From Isoetes taiwanensis (lineage: Eukaryota > Streptophyta > Lycopodiopsida > Isoetales > Isoetaceae): a DNA stretch of 64,000 nt. The stretch is taken from NCBI GenBank assembly GCA_021234155.1, contig JAJEKV010000188.1, forward strand, positions 404,452-468,451, written 5' to 3'. A program made the translations under genes and the position numbers. A model generated the notes under the pieces. That model was not told where the DNA came from. It did no database searches and saw only the letters and a program-made list of their open reading frames with translations. Positions 1 through 11,799 of this stretch are shown here, piece by piece; position 1 is the stretch's first letter, and each line of letters opens with the position of its first letter.

Positions 1-84
1 AAATGCGCTTTCTAACACAAGACCGCCAGCGGTTGCCACCTCTAATCCAAAGAATAAAAAATATGCATCGGCCAGCAGGCACAA

Positions 85-1021
85 ATTCAGACTTCGCCAA
101 CATCAACATGCTCACCATCATCCGAGCCAAAATCAACTCGCACAACAAACAATTAATTCAGAGCCTAAATCTCTTGATCTACCACCTTTAAAAGGGTCGT
201 CGGTTTTGTGGAATCTGAAATCAACTCCATTAAGCCTCCGAGCATGCCTCATTTACACCTAGCATCATAAGCGATCTCAAGCACCATTGGAGCTCGAAAG
301 AGGTCACAGCCATTATCCAACGTGGCGGCGTCAAGACAATGCCGTATTGAGCACTCAAGGTCTGTTATCCAAGTCGTTCAGATCCTCAAATCTCAAATGC
401 ATGGTTCTCAATAGAAAGAGAAGCAAGCCAATTAGAGAACCGACACAGGTCATATCCAATTCCACATTCGGATCTTGCAGGCCAAAATAACCTTTCAAAT
501 TTACCCCTCCATTTATTTGGAGTAAATATTGATTCCCCACTCACGAGTGTAAGTGCATCCATATCCATGAACAAGCAGAAGGATATGCCAAATCAATTTT
601 CTGGAGGAACTTTACTTGATGGAGCAGTTTGTTCATCTTCCAACGCTGACCTTCCAATCAATTCTTCTATGGTCATAAACTCAAGCATCGATGAGAATGG
701 AATCCTGCAACCTAGCTCGGATCGCGAAGAATACCAAGCAAAAAGTTAGAACATTCACCAAGGGTTGCGCTTGCTCTTGCTGAAAAGCCAAAGTTTGCTT
801 TTCTTATGGTTATCTCAAGTTCAAAATCCACTTTCCAGGTTTATAAGCTAGGAGAGATCCCTGGACATCACACGCTTAAGGAATTATGAGGAACTTAAGA
901 GGGAGCTTGCTCGAATGTTTGGTTTAGAAGGACAACTTGAAGACCCTCTCACATCTATATGGCAGCTTGTCTTCATTGACAATGAGAGTGACATTCTTCT
1001 TGTAGGCGACATCCCTGGGAG
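85..1021 (+). pseudogene. Auxin response factor (ARF6/8-like) pseudogene, middle region to PB1
   Basis: ARFs are nuclear transcription factors that bind auxin-response elements and pair with Aux/IAA proteins through a C-terminal PB1 domain. Three blocks are seen. Near 100-180 there is a Gln/His-rich stretch (QHQHAHHHPSQNQ) typical of the activator middle region. From about 380 to 746 one frame reads LFGVNIDSPL and later SSIDENGILQPSSD, which is the layout of the ARF6/8 tail. From 744 to 1018 the PB1 domain follows in shifted frames ([56 protein letters not shown]). Breaks: a stop at 747-749, a frame change just before RTFTK, two codons lost between VYKLGEI and SLDITR, and DIPG where the family has DDPW. 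About 60 bp at 776-837 may be intron remnant, since it ends TTTCCAG. The block ends at a donor-like GTAAGT at 1020, and no next PB1 exon was found downstream. Family assignment is firm; the element is non-functional as it stands. Confidence 0.82.
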
Positions 1022-2150
1022 TAAGTTCATCGTTTTTTCTTTTCTGGCAGTAAATTAAATCTCTCTACCAGGCTAAAATTGAATACATATAGTGCAGCAT
1101 ATGATGATTACTATTGCTAGAATATTTCCTATATTCCATGGACACGGTTTATATTGTTGTGTCAAATGTCGCAGCTTGGATGGTGCGGATGTCACACCTG
1201 GACACCTTCCCTTGGGAGTTGGTGTCCAACTGTCTCAACTCAAGTACTCCCAGTATAGTTATGCATACCGATTGTTACTAGTCTCTTAGGAGAAATCACT
1301 CATTGAATTCCAATTTTCTTGTGTAAACTAATCTGGGTATATTAATATCTCAAAGTGACAAAATCCTCTAGGCATGTAATAATATCAATGTTCTCATAGA
1401 TTTCTTATTCTTTAATGCAGACAATTATTACCCTAAATGAATTGTGCAGCAATACATGGGGATTCAGATTCAAGAAGATAAGACTTCTTAGAATACTGTA
1501 TCATTTACAAAGCTTAAAATGATAAATGGACAGCTTACGAAGTTTGGCAAATAGACTACAGAAGGAATTCGAAGCAGTTTGGACAAAGAATTCAACCATA
1601 TTTTTCTTTACAATAGTGAGTTTGGAATAAATTCTTTATTAATGTGTTTATTTATACATAACTAAGTGTGTCTGAAGTTATCATTGAGCTAGACAGGAGG
1701 TAAGGTATCTAATATTGCATCTTGTTCTTGGCTTGTGATGGTGACTATAGCCCTTTCTATTTCTTTTCATAAACTAGTTTGTAGAGTTATATGGGCTTTA
1801 TCATAATCCCAAATAATTCTAATATTGTTGGTGTGGAAGCACAATATTTGCAATATTGCTAGTATCCATGCTCATCATCATATCAAGAGTGGTTAAACCC
1901 AATACCACACATTCTAGATAAAACTTCTCGATGATCAATTGTTTGCTCATTTCGTCAACTTGACGACTTCAGAAAGGGCAGGCATTTCGCAGTGATATCA
2001 AGGCATTATGTGTTTGCATTCCTAGGTTCCTTCAAATTAGCTTGGAGGACACATGCATAGATGGCTGTCGCAGACATTCAAAATTACACAACTCCAATTT
2101 GCATCTATATCTTAACATTGGCATTGTTTAAGATAAAAGATAATTCAATC
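1022..2150. other. AT-rich stretch without recognisable gene
   Basis: No reading frame with recognisable protein similarity was seen. The start could be decayed intron of the ARF pseudogene, because a donor-like GTAAGT lies at its left edge. Confidence 0.5.
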
Positions 2151-2153
2151 TAA

Positions 2154-2168
2154 GGCCTAGATTCCACT
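2154..2168 (+). repeat. Left terminal inverted repeat of the Harbinger-like element
   Basis: GGCCTAGATTCCACT, flanked on the left by TAA. Pairs with 7952-7966. Confidence 0.55.
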
Positions 2169-4500
2169 AGTGGTAGCTAGTTAAATTTTTGGTTGCGAAA
2201 CTACCAGCGTATTTGACGCCACGTCAGTCTGGTCGTGATTCCATAAGCAATTTTTTTCACGGCATTTTTATGCCACGCCAGCGCTGAGTTAGCATTGCAC
2301 CATCGAAGAAGATGTGAACTACTGAAGCCAATCACAGTTTTGGATAGAAGATTCGACGTCGCGAGAATAGAGCATTACGGCAAGGATGGATTCTCGGATA
2401 GGTAAATCGATCTTTGGACTTGATCGAGGTGTAGGCTTAGATCTATGCTCTATTTGGTAATGCTCTATTTGGTATTTGCAATAGAGGTTTTGGTTTCCGG
2501 TTTCGTAGCTTGCAATAGCTATGGAGGATTTGGAGCAAAGATGTGCATTTCCCATGAACAATTATGATGCGGTATGTGCATTTCCCATGATTTTTGCCTT
2601 ATCACTATCATGTTGTTGTCCGTAAATTTGATGGCGACAAAGATTCGTTTTGAAAAGGGTGCTTACATCGGTTGTTTGTTGTTGTCTATTTGTGTATCAT
2701 AAAGAAACGGAACATGTTGTTACTATATTTTAATAGCTAGATGTAATGGTCCCTAAGTGGTCTCCCTCGATTTCTATTTTGACCGGGCATAGATGATGAT
2801 GTGATGATGATTTCTATTTTTCCTGATTTCGTTGATTACAGGTCCAAAATTGCATTGTTTCATGCTTACCTTCAAGTACACACCATTTGTGAAATTTCTA
2901 CACTTGACCGGCATCCCGACAGCCAATTTTCTTCTTTGTTACCATGGCAAAGAGCAAGCTTACTAGAGCAAGCTTACGTAAAGAAGTAACTAGTGTGGAG
3001 GAGATGCAAAATACAAGGTAATGTGCAAAACGCTTGAAATTTGCGCCTAAGCTCTCGACTTTTATCGAGTAATTTATCATGGCTTATTTTGGTCGCTTAA
3101 GACACACATGACTGATGCAAAGGTAAAAGTCTCCTAAATTCTACTTCGCACCTATGGTTTTGTCTAAATTTCGTGTTTGCATATGGCATAGCTTTGTGTT
3201 AAAGCATACTTTGTTTTGGCTTTGAGAAAACTTTAAATTGTCTTTGGATATGGCATCCTTTTGGGCCTTTTTATATATCTTGGATGTGTTAAATTGAACT
3301 GACATTCTTGAGCTGCTAATAAGACTAACTATCGTTGTTCAATGGTGAATAGGAAGTCTGTCTTGGCACAAAAAGTCGCGGATACTAGGGTTGATGCCCT
3401 TCATAAACAATCAACCGAACTTGGGTAGGATGGCGGCATCAACAAGCTTTTATCACGAAAGAAGTAACTAGTGTGGAGGAGATGTAACAAGTTTTTATCA
3501 CGTAAAGAAGTAACTAGTGAAACTAGCTCAAAACAAGTGGAGAATCGTTAGTGAAGCTAGCTCGAACTGGGTTTAATCATAAGTTGTGGTCTCTAGAACT
3601 GGGTTTCTATGTGCTCCCATTTTTGTCCAATACATTTTGATCTATAGAAGTATTTGAATGCATCCCAAAAGCACGGGCTTGCTTCTCGTAAATGATTCTT
3701 TGAATTGAAACTACTCTCTTATTCAATATATGTGTGTTGTTTCTCGCATCCTTTTAGCCTAATATGTTGCATCTATGGAACAAGTTGAAACATAGAGTAG
3801 CAAGTGGACCTAGCCTTGTGGATGTGCATGATACTCTTGTATAAAGAAAGGCAATCTAAGCATTAACATTTGGAATCACAAAACTCTACCAAATAGCAAA
3901 TATGGGCGCCGAGTAGTCTCATGACTCTACTTTCTGCAGCGAGAAGGCATAGTGGCTGGCTCCACGCCAAAGATATGGAGATGCAAAGAAGACTATTGAT
4001 GCTTGATGCAAAAAAGCAAGATGTTTTTCTCCACAATTGGAGACAAGCTTTTGGATATTGAGAACGGGCATCCCAATCAAGAGGATGCTATAAAGTCCAT
4101 TTGACTAACATCTGCCGCAAATGATAACAACGCTGATGGACTAGCAAGAACTAACTTTTGGACTCAAAACACATGGTTACAATTCATGGAATTGCATGAT
4201 CCGCACAGACCAGTGTGTAAACAAGGTCAACTTTTGCTCGTGGTGTTAGTAAGCTTGATAGCCTTTATAAGCTTTGACGAAATGCATTATACATTTCACA
4301 GTTGGGAAGGCATCTTTGACAACCATAATACTTGTCTATGACTAAATGACGAATCTATGACTTGTGACTTCATTGTCTATCTCAATTGAAACATTTATAA
4401 TACCATTAAATGCATCCTATATTACTTAAATGCATCTTTTAGTACTTGAATGTATTTTGTAGTGCGTAAATGCATTTAGTACTCCTTAGATGGATGTCTC

Positions 4501-5710
4501 TTACACAATAATGCTCCTAGCTCCGTGTCTTTTGTCAGTTTTGAATTGAAAAGAAAAACTCAAGTTTCCGACATAAAGACATTCAATTGGTAAAGGCATT
4601 AAATTTTCATTCAAGGCATGCATGCATCGAAATAAATGCCCGACATGAGTACATATCCGAAGGGCTTTTTGAGAATCCAACTCAACAAGTTGATCAAAGC
4701 ATTGTTTGCCGAGCTCCACACCGCCATATGTCTTGCTCCAACCGATGATGTCAGTCAGTATAATTTCCAAGAAATTCCATGCTTCATTCAGTACCCTGCT
4801 CGCCCAAAAGAGATCTACAATGCAGCTTATAATGGCGGTTATCCGATACAATGCCATAATCTTTTTCATAGCTTTGAAGTACTTAATGCCTTCACACACA
4901 AGGCCGGCTTTGATCGCAGGCGGCAAGGATAGAAGCAAATATTATGTCATTTGGCTTTACACCCACTTCTTGCATACCACGAAGATATTGCACAGCCAAC
5001 TTTACATTGCCATCTTGAGCATACCCAAAGACCATAGCACCCCATGCCACCACATTGTGACTTGGTAGTCTCTCAAACAATCAAGGGCATCATCCATGTT
5101 TCCACATTTCGCATACATGTCAACGAGGGCATTTCCTATAGCGACATCGGACATACTTCGTTAATTTGTTGATGGATATCTCTTCCCCACTCTATTGCAC
5201 CTACACCGCCACAAGCTTTTAAGATGCTCAAAAATATGACTCTGTTAGGCTTTATGCCCCTCGACTTGTAAATTCGCCAAAACAATCTAGGGCAAAGTTA
5301 CCTTCACAAAGACTGGACATATCCCGCAATCATTGCCCCCAAGTAAACACATTTCGATCCGGCAAGTTATCAAAGATTTTTGTGCCTTCCCAAAGGCTGC
5401 CACATTTCCCATACATATCAACAAGTGAACTTCCTACAACAAGGTCCCATTGAAGGTCGTGCTCAATGACATTATCATGTATCAATCGCCTTTGCCCAAT
5501 AGCATTGATGCTTCCACACGTATTTAAAACGCTTTGAAAACACAAAGTTATCCGAGGTATGCATTCATTTTTCATATTATCAAAACATTCTAACGCCAAG
5601 AGCTCTTCACCATTCTCGCGCATAACTTGCAATCGGTGCACCCCATGACACCACATCCCACTGGACAACTTATCAAACACACCGCATGCATTCAATCCGT
5701 TATGGACCAT
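4501..5710 (-). pseudogene. Pentatricopeptide-repeat (PPR, PLS/E-type) protein pseudogene
   Basis: PPR proteins of this type bind organellar RNA, and those with E domains usually take part in RNA editing. Reading leftward from 5710, repeats appear in several frames: SLVDMYGKCGSLWEGTKIFD followed by LPDRNVFTW (about 5330-5480); NVVAWGAMVFGYAQDGN and GVKPNDIIFASILAACDQS (4892-5080); then GLVCEGIKYFKAMKK and an E-domain-like end, GGVELGKQCFDQLVELDSQK (about 4640-4900). Stops and frame shifts separate every block, and no start region is intact. It lies inside the candidate Harbinger element, so it was either captured or was the locus into which the element grew. The PPR call is firm; the target RNA cannot be inferred. 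Confidence 0.82.
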
Positions 5711-6282
5711 AAGAGAATGCCCTCCTTTTCGATTCTAAATCTTTCTTCCTTGTACATTCATGAAAACGGTGAACCGTGATCCCTACAAATCGGAGTTCCT
5801 TGATGTTGCATATGCTCTGCAGATTTCAGGGCCCCATCTAGCCATCTCTGATTGCTCAAATCTTCGACATGCTTGCTATAACAAATTTGAAAAGGCTTAT
5901 AAATCCCATCTAAAAAATGGATATAAGAATACAAATTGCTAATTCCCACCTGAAACAAGAACTTGAGAGCGAAATCTTGCGAGCAGGAACCATGCTTCAG
6001 GTTGCATTGAAGGGTGAAGCAATGGGGCTTTGTACCCCATATGTAAACATTCAGTCAATCAAGATTATCACTATAAATTGTTACAAATCCTAAATTGTTA
6101 TAAATTGTGCCTCTTTAACAAATCCTAAAAAAATTTATCTGCGCATTTTCTCCAGTCCTCTGTCCTCTTCAATGAGTATACCAAATCCCACATCCATAGG
6201 CCTGAGATTATGATAACCCAGTAAATGCTGCTGAATGTGGTAAATGTTGCATGAGGAGAATTAGAATTTCCCATTAAAACTG

Positions 6283-6651
6283 TCAAAGTCTTAGAATCAA
6301 GGATGTTGTCCAAACATCATCCCATCGTCCAAAACTTTTATCCTCTTCTTTACCTTCTTGCTTCCCAATGATCTTTCCCCTTCGTTTAGGTGGCTGCGGT
6401 TTTGCAAGCACCTTTCCCTTATCTTCATCCAAGTTTATCACATGATTCAATGCAACAGGAGATGGCAAGGTTGCAGTTTGAGGTGGCCTAATACCATATA
6501 AAAACCCTGCATGAAATCCTGGATAAGAGCCCTGTTGAAAACCTTGTATTGGAAACATTGACGGTGGATAGTTGGCAAAGGCATTTGGACTAGCAAATGG
6601 ATTGTTTACACTTCCTCCAATTTCAGCAAAGTTCTTGCCTTGTTCAGACAT
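6283..6651 (-). CDS. Unrecognised 122-aa ORF with possible SANT/trihelix-like start
   Basis: The ATG at 6651 opens a 122-residue frame. Residues 1-60 are rich in Asn, Pro, Phe and Gly (NNPFASPNAFANYPPSMFP). A basic Pro-Lys-Arg segment follows (PQPPKRRGKIIGKQEGKEE) and then KSFGRWDDVWTTSLI. A disordered N-terminus, a basic patch and a W-D-D motif are the usual entry to plant trihelix/SANT-like domains found in Harbinger accessory proteins. The frame stops soon after that motif. In another frame downstream, EDWRKCADKF resembles the later helix of such a domain, which suggests a frameshift. The position inside a TIR-bounded element supports a transposon role. It may be a broken gene; the function is inferred from weak motifs only. 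Confidence 0.4.
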   Translation of the reverse strand: MSEQGKNFAEIGGSVNNPFASPNAFANYPPSMFPIQGFQQGSYPGFHAGFLYGIRPPQTATLPSPVALNHVINLDEDKGKVLAKPQPPKRRGKIIGKQEGKEEDKSFGRWDDVWTTSLILRL

Positions 6652-7951
6652 TTTTCAAGAGAAAACCTCTCAAGAATTATAAACAAAGAATAGGACTATT
6701 GTCAAACAAAAACATTACTATTAGTAGCAAAACAGAATAAGTTAGACATAAAGCGAAGACATGGGGCGAGTTACCAAAGCGGATACCTACAGGGAGCTAT
6801 TAACGAGGAAAAGGAACATATCTATAATGATCTTCATGAATTGAACTAAGAAAGGGCTTTATTAATTCAAAGGCTTCAAGCACAAGAATGTAAGATCCGT
6901 AACCTTGAACACACCACGATGATCAAGCAAAGAGGTCCCAATCTCGACATTACGATCTTGAGCAGAGCTAGAACGTGTATACTCACAAGTCACAATCTTC
7001 GGAGAAGCTCCACCTTTGACATCGATTCGGTTGAAAACAAAAAAAAAAAAAAAATGAAGCTTTGACAAAGATTTTAGCTCAAGGACAAAGGTTTCAAGGA
7101 AATGGAAGAACAAATTGTACTTTTGCAAGCTGGTCCGAAGAAAATGTAGGGTGCGTAGAAATTAGTAGCTTCCCAAAGAAGTCGCAGCCTTGATTTGTCT
7201 AACACCATTGATCGCCCGAGGCTTCACTTTAAGATTCAAAAGGACGGGGAGGTCACTTTTGGAGACATCAAATAGGAAGTGGAAAATGAAATTTTAGTTG
7301 TGCAGAAACATGGCATTGCAAGAAGGAAGAAGTTATTGCAAGTACTTGTTCACCGAAAAATACACAATTTGATAGCAAAGATGCTTCAGAGCAACTTACG
7401 TAAACTAAGGAAAACCAATAGGCACACATGAGATTTATCAAATTGATCTACTTTGGCATATGGCAACATAATCTATACAAGAATTAGCCAAAGACCTCAA
7501 CTCTATCCTTATACACCGTAAATGCATTCTAAATTCCTCATTATCTACATTATGAGGAATTTAACAACGCCCATTATGCAAAAAACGGTGAAATTTGAAG
7601 TAAAAAATTTGAAATTTAAACCCGTGAGAGAACTTGAATAACATTATCACTACTACGATAGAGAACTTATCACTACTGATAGAGAACTTACCACTATCGT
7701 AGATAGCGAGCGCCAGCCGTAACTCCTCAGAACACGTAACTCCTAACTCCGAGTCGATTCTTGGTCCGACGTGGATACCACGTAAACAGTAGTGGCGAAC
7801 TCACGGGGGACTTCCCCGTCAATTTCAGACGCCGATGGCAGCTCCACGTAATGGACACGTCAAAAATAGACACCCTTTAATGGAATCTCAAGCATGAGTA
7901 AAATTACGGACGTGGCATAATATTATTGGATATTTGAATAATTGACACCCA

Positions 7952-7966
7952 AGTGGAATCTGGGCC
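7952..7966 (-). repeat. Right terminal inverted repeat of the Harbinger-like element
   Basis: Minus strand reads GGCCCAGATTCCACT, one mismatch from the left end. TAA follows at 7967-7969, matching the left flank. Confidence 0.55.
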
Positions 7967-8422
7967 TAAATCAATTGTGGTATGCATAGTTTTTGCAAAT
8001 TAAAAGTTTGCTTCGTAAAGTAATTGATTTTTACTAGGCTTAAATGGATGCCTGTAATGTTTAGTGTATATGGGTTATCATACTTCTTCTAGGGCCTAAA
8101 CACCTCATGAAACAATCCCATGCTAGTTTCTTTTTCTTCAACATGTTTTTCATTTCTTCCCTTCCATCCCTCACAATTCGCAGGTACCCAACCTTTGCCC
8201 CGGCCTTACCGCTAGTTCGAATTATGGTAAGTTAGATCAATGCTTTAATGGTGGTTCGGCTTCGTCGTGCGAAGAAAGCGAAAAGCTTGAATTCGCGACC
8301 GAAAAAGAAACACATCAGTTTCAGTTTCAATTTCGTCGCCAGAGGAGGATAAGAGCTCCATCCTGAGCAGCGATGATGAAGAAAAGGAGGCCAGAAAGTG
8401 AAGGAAAAAGGAGGGCCGAAAA

Positions 8423-8814
8423 ATGGGCTTTACATGTATCGTGGAGTCCGCATCTTCTGTCAAGCCTATTCTTCCCAAAATGCTCATGCCTCAACCACCG
8501 CTGCAGCACTCCCATCCTTCTACTTCCGGTTTTCATTTTCAGCTTTCATTCATTAATCCCACACAAACCCATCTCAACAATCCGCAGCAAAATGTCTCCG
8601 CAATTGATCCGAGCTTGAAAAAAATCCTCCGACTCCGGCATTTTAATCCAAATCTTCCTGCTTCTAATGCTCCTGCCTTACTTCATCCTTCCTTTCCTGT
8701 ACATGCATTTCCTCAGCCTGCTGCATCTCCATAATGGTAGCTATGGCCACGGTGGGAACGAAAGCAGTGGTTCTGATACCGGATTGCCCAGCAGGCTTTT
8801 CGATACTCTGAAGG
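8423..8814 (+). CDS. Possible first coding exon, unrecognised
   Basis: Two overlapping open frames occupy this stretch. One (from 8423) starts MGFTCIVESASSVKPILPKM and is rich in Pro, His and Ser. The other ends NGSYGHGGNESSGSDTGLPS and runs into a donor-like AAG/GTAAAA at 8814. The stretch is more GC-rich and less stop-rich than its surroundings, and a Ser/Pro-rich N-terminus would suit an organelle-targeted protein. No family was recognised and no second exon was matched. Chance open frames remain quite possible. Confidence 0.18.
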
Positions 8815-9458
8815 TAAAATTCGAACTGGGTTTTGAATTATTTAGTATTGAAAATAATTTGAAATTATTTTCACTTAAAGCAGTGGATGCTTTACTTTGA
8901 CGTCATTCAAAAGTAAATGCTACATCCAACCGTGCCATCCAACTGTGCCAGCATGGAAACTTGACTACTTTCAAAAGTGCCATCATGGAACCTTGGCTAC
9001 TTCCAGAAGCATCATCAGACTCAAGTTAAGTTTCATCTTCAAAATGCCAGATGAAGCATGTAGATATATAACCTTTAATTTTTTTTGTTGGTAGCATCTT
9101 TCTCAAGCACAATATGAATATGATCTGCTCATATCTGCTAAAAACTTCAAAATATTTGTAATAAAAGACAATCTTTGGATACCCATGGCTTAAACTAAAT
9201 TTCAAAAAGCAATATATTGATAATATAAGGCTTAAATCCGGCAGTCCACATCTTGATTAGAATTTCCACAAGATGGGACATAGCTCTGTGGACTTCTGCA
9301 GTTTAAAGGCAGCTCAGATTAAATCTAAAGTACTACTGTGTGTCTGAAATCTAGACACCGCAATGACCATGCTAAAGTTGTGTCTGCGTTATGCCAGTAA
9401 GTTGTGTCTGCGTTATGCCGCCGTGTTGCTCTGAGAAATTATTAGTATTGTCTGCTGC

Positions 9459-10790
9459 TTGCTGCTGTGGATCGATGCATATGAATGGAGTGTGGTTTTG
9501 CAGGATGCAACAGATATTGTAAAGCTTTGGGAGATAACTCGTAGTTGTATAAGCTCACTATGGAAAGCCACTATTTGTGACAAATATGTTGGTGTAGAAT
9601 GGCATGTGTTGGACTGTCTAAGGGGTACTTGTACCAGATGTAGGACGAAACAAATTGCAATGTGTCCTCAAGAAATTGCAAATGGTGGTGAATTAGAAGA
9701 GGTGGAATGGGAAATATACCAATTTATGAATGAGAAGTCAAAATAAAGGGCATCTACTTAGATTGAAAGTCTGTAAAAAAATCAGCAGCACCTGCTATCA
9801 TGGTGATGATCATGTTTGATTATTTGGCTAAGTTTACTATACATAACTTCACCTCACATTGGCAGACTGAACAATTTAAAATTTGTATGGGCAACTTGAG
9901 AAATGATGTGCTTTCAGTTCTAGACTTTTCATAGAATTACACACTTCAACTTGGTAGGAAGATCCAGTCCTAACGTTGACACAATTAGCAGGTAACTATG
10001 TCGGTCCATATTACTATATTAAAAATTAATGGGAAACTAAAAAATGTAGTTCATTTTTATATTTCTGACGATAGACTTCATGACTTCCACTTTGTCCATT
10101 ATGCATTCAAATTGCATCAAGCTTGGCTGCAGGATATTGGGGCAACACACATCAGACATCATCTTGTATAGTTTCATGGTTGTACTTCACATTTTAAGCA
10201 GGCTCGATCTTCTTGATTCTGGCCAGATATTTTTTGATGCATAAAATCAGAATGTGCTGAAACTATTTAGCATCAGGCCATGATAAGGGGGAGCATGATG
10301 CAGAGTCTGCCAAGGCAAAGAATGCTCTATATGATGAGCAACTTAAAGAAGATAGTCTGCCAATAAACGATGCTATCATAGCTTGTGCATCTTTGAAGAA
10401 GAAATTTCCACCATCAAAAAGTGGTTCACATAAAGAGTGCCATATGGCTGCAAGATATTGCCAGGAACATTAGCCTTATATTCTGTAATGGCTCTTGACA
10501 AATCAAATCCTGCTATGGTAATGACTAGATCACTTTCTTATTTCTGTTCTGCTTGCAGGATAATGCAATGGGAAAGTTGTGAAAATCTGCTCCATGTTGG
10601 TACTTGGGATATCAAAGTTTTGGTGTCAATAGATCATACTGCATTTAATGAAGAATAAGATCAGACCGAAGATGCATTGTTTGCATCTGAAGAAGACGTT
10701 CTATTAACTGACATTGTCGAAGCTGGAGATGTTTTTGCCTTCTTTGCAGCTCCAGACAATATAGAAGGTGCTTTCTACTATTTGCTTATA
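9459..10790 (+). pseudogene. Relic of a transposase-like protein family (SDG/HxKGxHD type)
   Basis: Pieces of one protein follow each other in order but in changing frames. First comes a Cys motif block, LRGTCTRCRTKQIAMCPQE (about 9620-9675). Near 10050-10110 is HFYISDDRLHDFHFVHYA. Near 10170-10210 is HGCTSHFKQAR, in the place where related proteins have S-D-G-C-x-x-Q-F-K. At about 10276-10470 is GHDKGEHDAESAKAK followed by NALYDEQLK. From 10445 it reads GCKILPGTLALYSVMALD, then a C-x2-C and W-x2-C-x-N-L-x-H block. The last part (about 10700-10790) reads AGDVFAFFAAPDNIEGAFYY. I recall these signatures from multicopy, transposon-like proteins of plants and invertebrates whose catalytic fold is not settled. 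In-frame stops make this copy dead. Confidence 0.55.
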
Positions 10791-11473
10791 TGTAAGAATG
10801 TCATGGTTCTTTTCTTATATAGAAGAGAATCATTCTGGGGAAAGGGACCTCTGATTTGGCGCCATGCCATTTTGGCGTCAAATCCATCTATAGCTTGAGT
10901 CTTCTATGGCGCAGGCTTTCTTTGGCTTTGTCTACTATATATTCATGTTGCTTGCTAGTATTCCTCATCGGCATTGCCTCTGAGCAGAATTCTGTTTGTT
11001 CCAGAGTTACCTACTGCTCTTCAGGTTCTGTGTTCCCTAGTTTTTCCTCAAATGGATTGGGCTCGGGACGTACCTGGTTCTTAAAGACCGTGGTGCTCCT
11101 GATGATCTAATCTCAAAAACAAGTGTAGATATTGCTTTCGTGGTTTCTGTGCATCCTTATTGCCCATGGCCTCTCTGCTCCTGTTCTTTGCAATTTCGTC
11201 TGCATATTTGATCAGTTCTCAGTGTACTTGAGCACTACTCCCGGGCATGACCCTGCCGCATTAGCTGTTTTTTGGTGGACCTGCTGCTGCCCACGATTTG
11301 CCTCAACTCCTAGCCTCGCCCAGCTTCTAAAATCGGGTGGTTTTTGGTCGCTTGGCACCGGATTCTATCGCAGGCGATCCCTGCGTTCCAAAAAAGCCTC
11401 CAGAATTACCGGGTGCGGGTTTTCCCGCCACTTTTGTTTTGTGGTTTGGGGTTTTGCGGGTCCGGTATCCCCT

Positions 11474-11791
11474 CCTTTATTATTTCTAGTAACAAGTTTT
11501 TTGTTTGGCATAGTTGTTAGGCCTACATGGGTTGTTGGTTTTTTGTTTTTTAGATAGGGTGCTATGGGTTATTTGAATGCAGTAGAGTTTGTATAGATCG
11601 TCCTTTATTATTTCTTTTTAAAAGCTTTTGCTTGGCATAGTTGTAGGCCTGGGGTTGTTTGAATGCAGTAGAGTTTGTATAGATCTTCCTTTATTTTCTT
11701 TTAAAAGCTTTTGTTTGGCATAGTTGTTAGGCCTAGATGGATTGTTGGTTTTTTGTTTTTTAGATAGGGTGCCAGGGGTTGTTTGTATTGT
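11474..11791. repeat. Three imperfect tandem copies of an 86-128 bp unit
   Basis: Units begin at 11474, 11602 and 11688, each opening CCTTTATT(A)TT and sharing TTTGGCATAGTTGTTAGGCC and GAATGCAGTAGAGTTTG. The middle unit lacks about 40 bp present in the others. A short GAATA microsatellite follows at about 11873. Confidence 0.7.
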
Positions 11792-11799
11792 TAATCTAG

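Larger units (their letters stand above)
2154..7966. mobile_element. Candidate PIF/Harbinger-type DNA transposon (decayed, 5.8 kb)
   Basis: The left end reads GGCCTAGATTCCACT (2154-2168). The right end, on the minus strand, reads GGCCCAGATTCCACT (7952-7966), 14 of 15 identical. TAA lies directly outside each end (2151-2153 and 7967-7969). GGCC-starting terminal inverted repeats with a TAA/TTA target duplication are the signature of PIF/Harbinger elements. Inside are a minus-strand ORF with a possible SANT/trihelix-like motif (6283-6651), short coiled-coil-like stretches on the plus strand (near 3980-4050, MQRRLLMLDAKKQD; near 6790-6890, LIQRLQAQECKIRNLEH), and a PPR pseudogene (4501-5710). 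Harbinger elements usually carry a DDE transposase plus a Myb/SANT-like protein; no DDE transposase was recognised. The TIR match is short, so the outer limits are probable rather than certain. Confidence 0.55.

Noticed and set aside
11132-11557. 141-aa hydrophobic ORF as a membrane protein
   Set aside because: The hydrophobicity comes from T-rich composition, no transmembrane pattern typical of a family was seen, and the end overlaps a tandem repeat.
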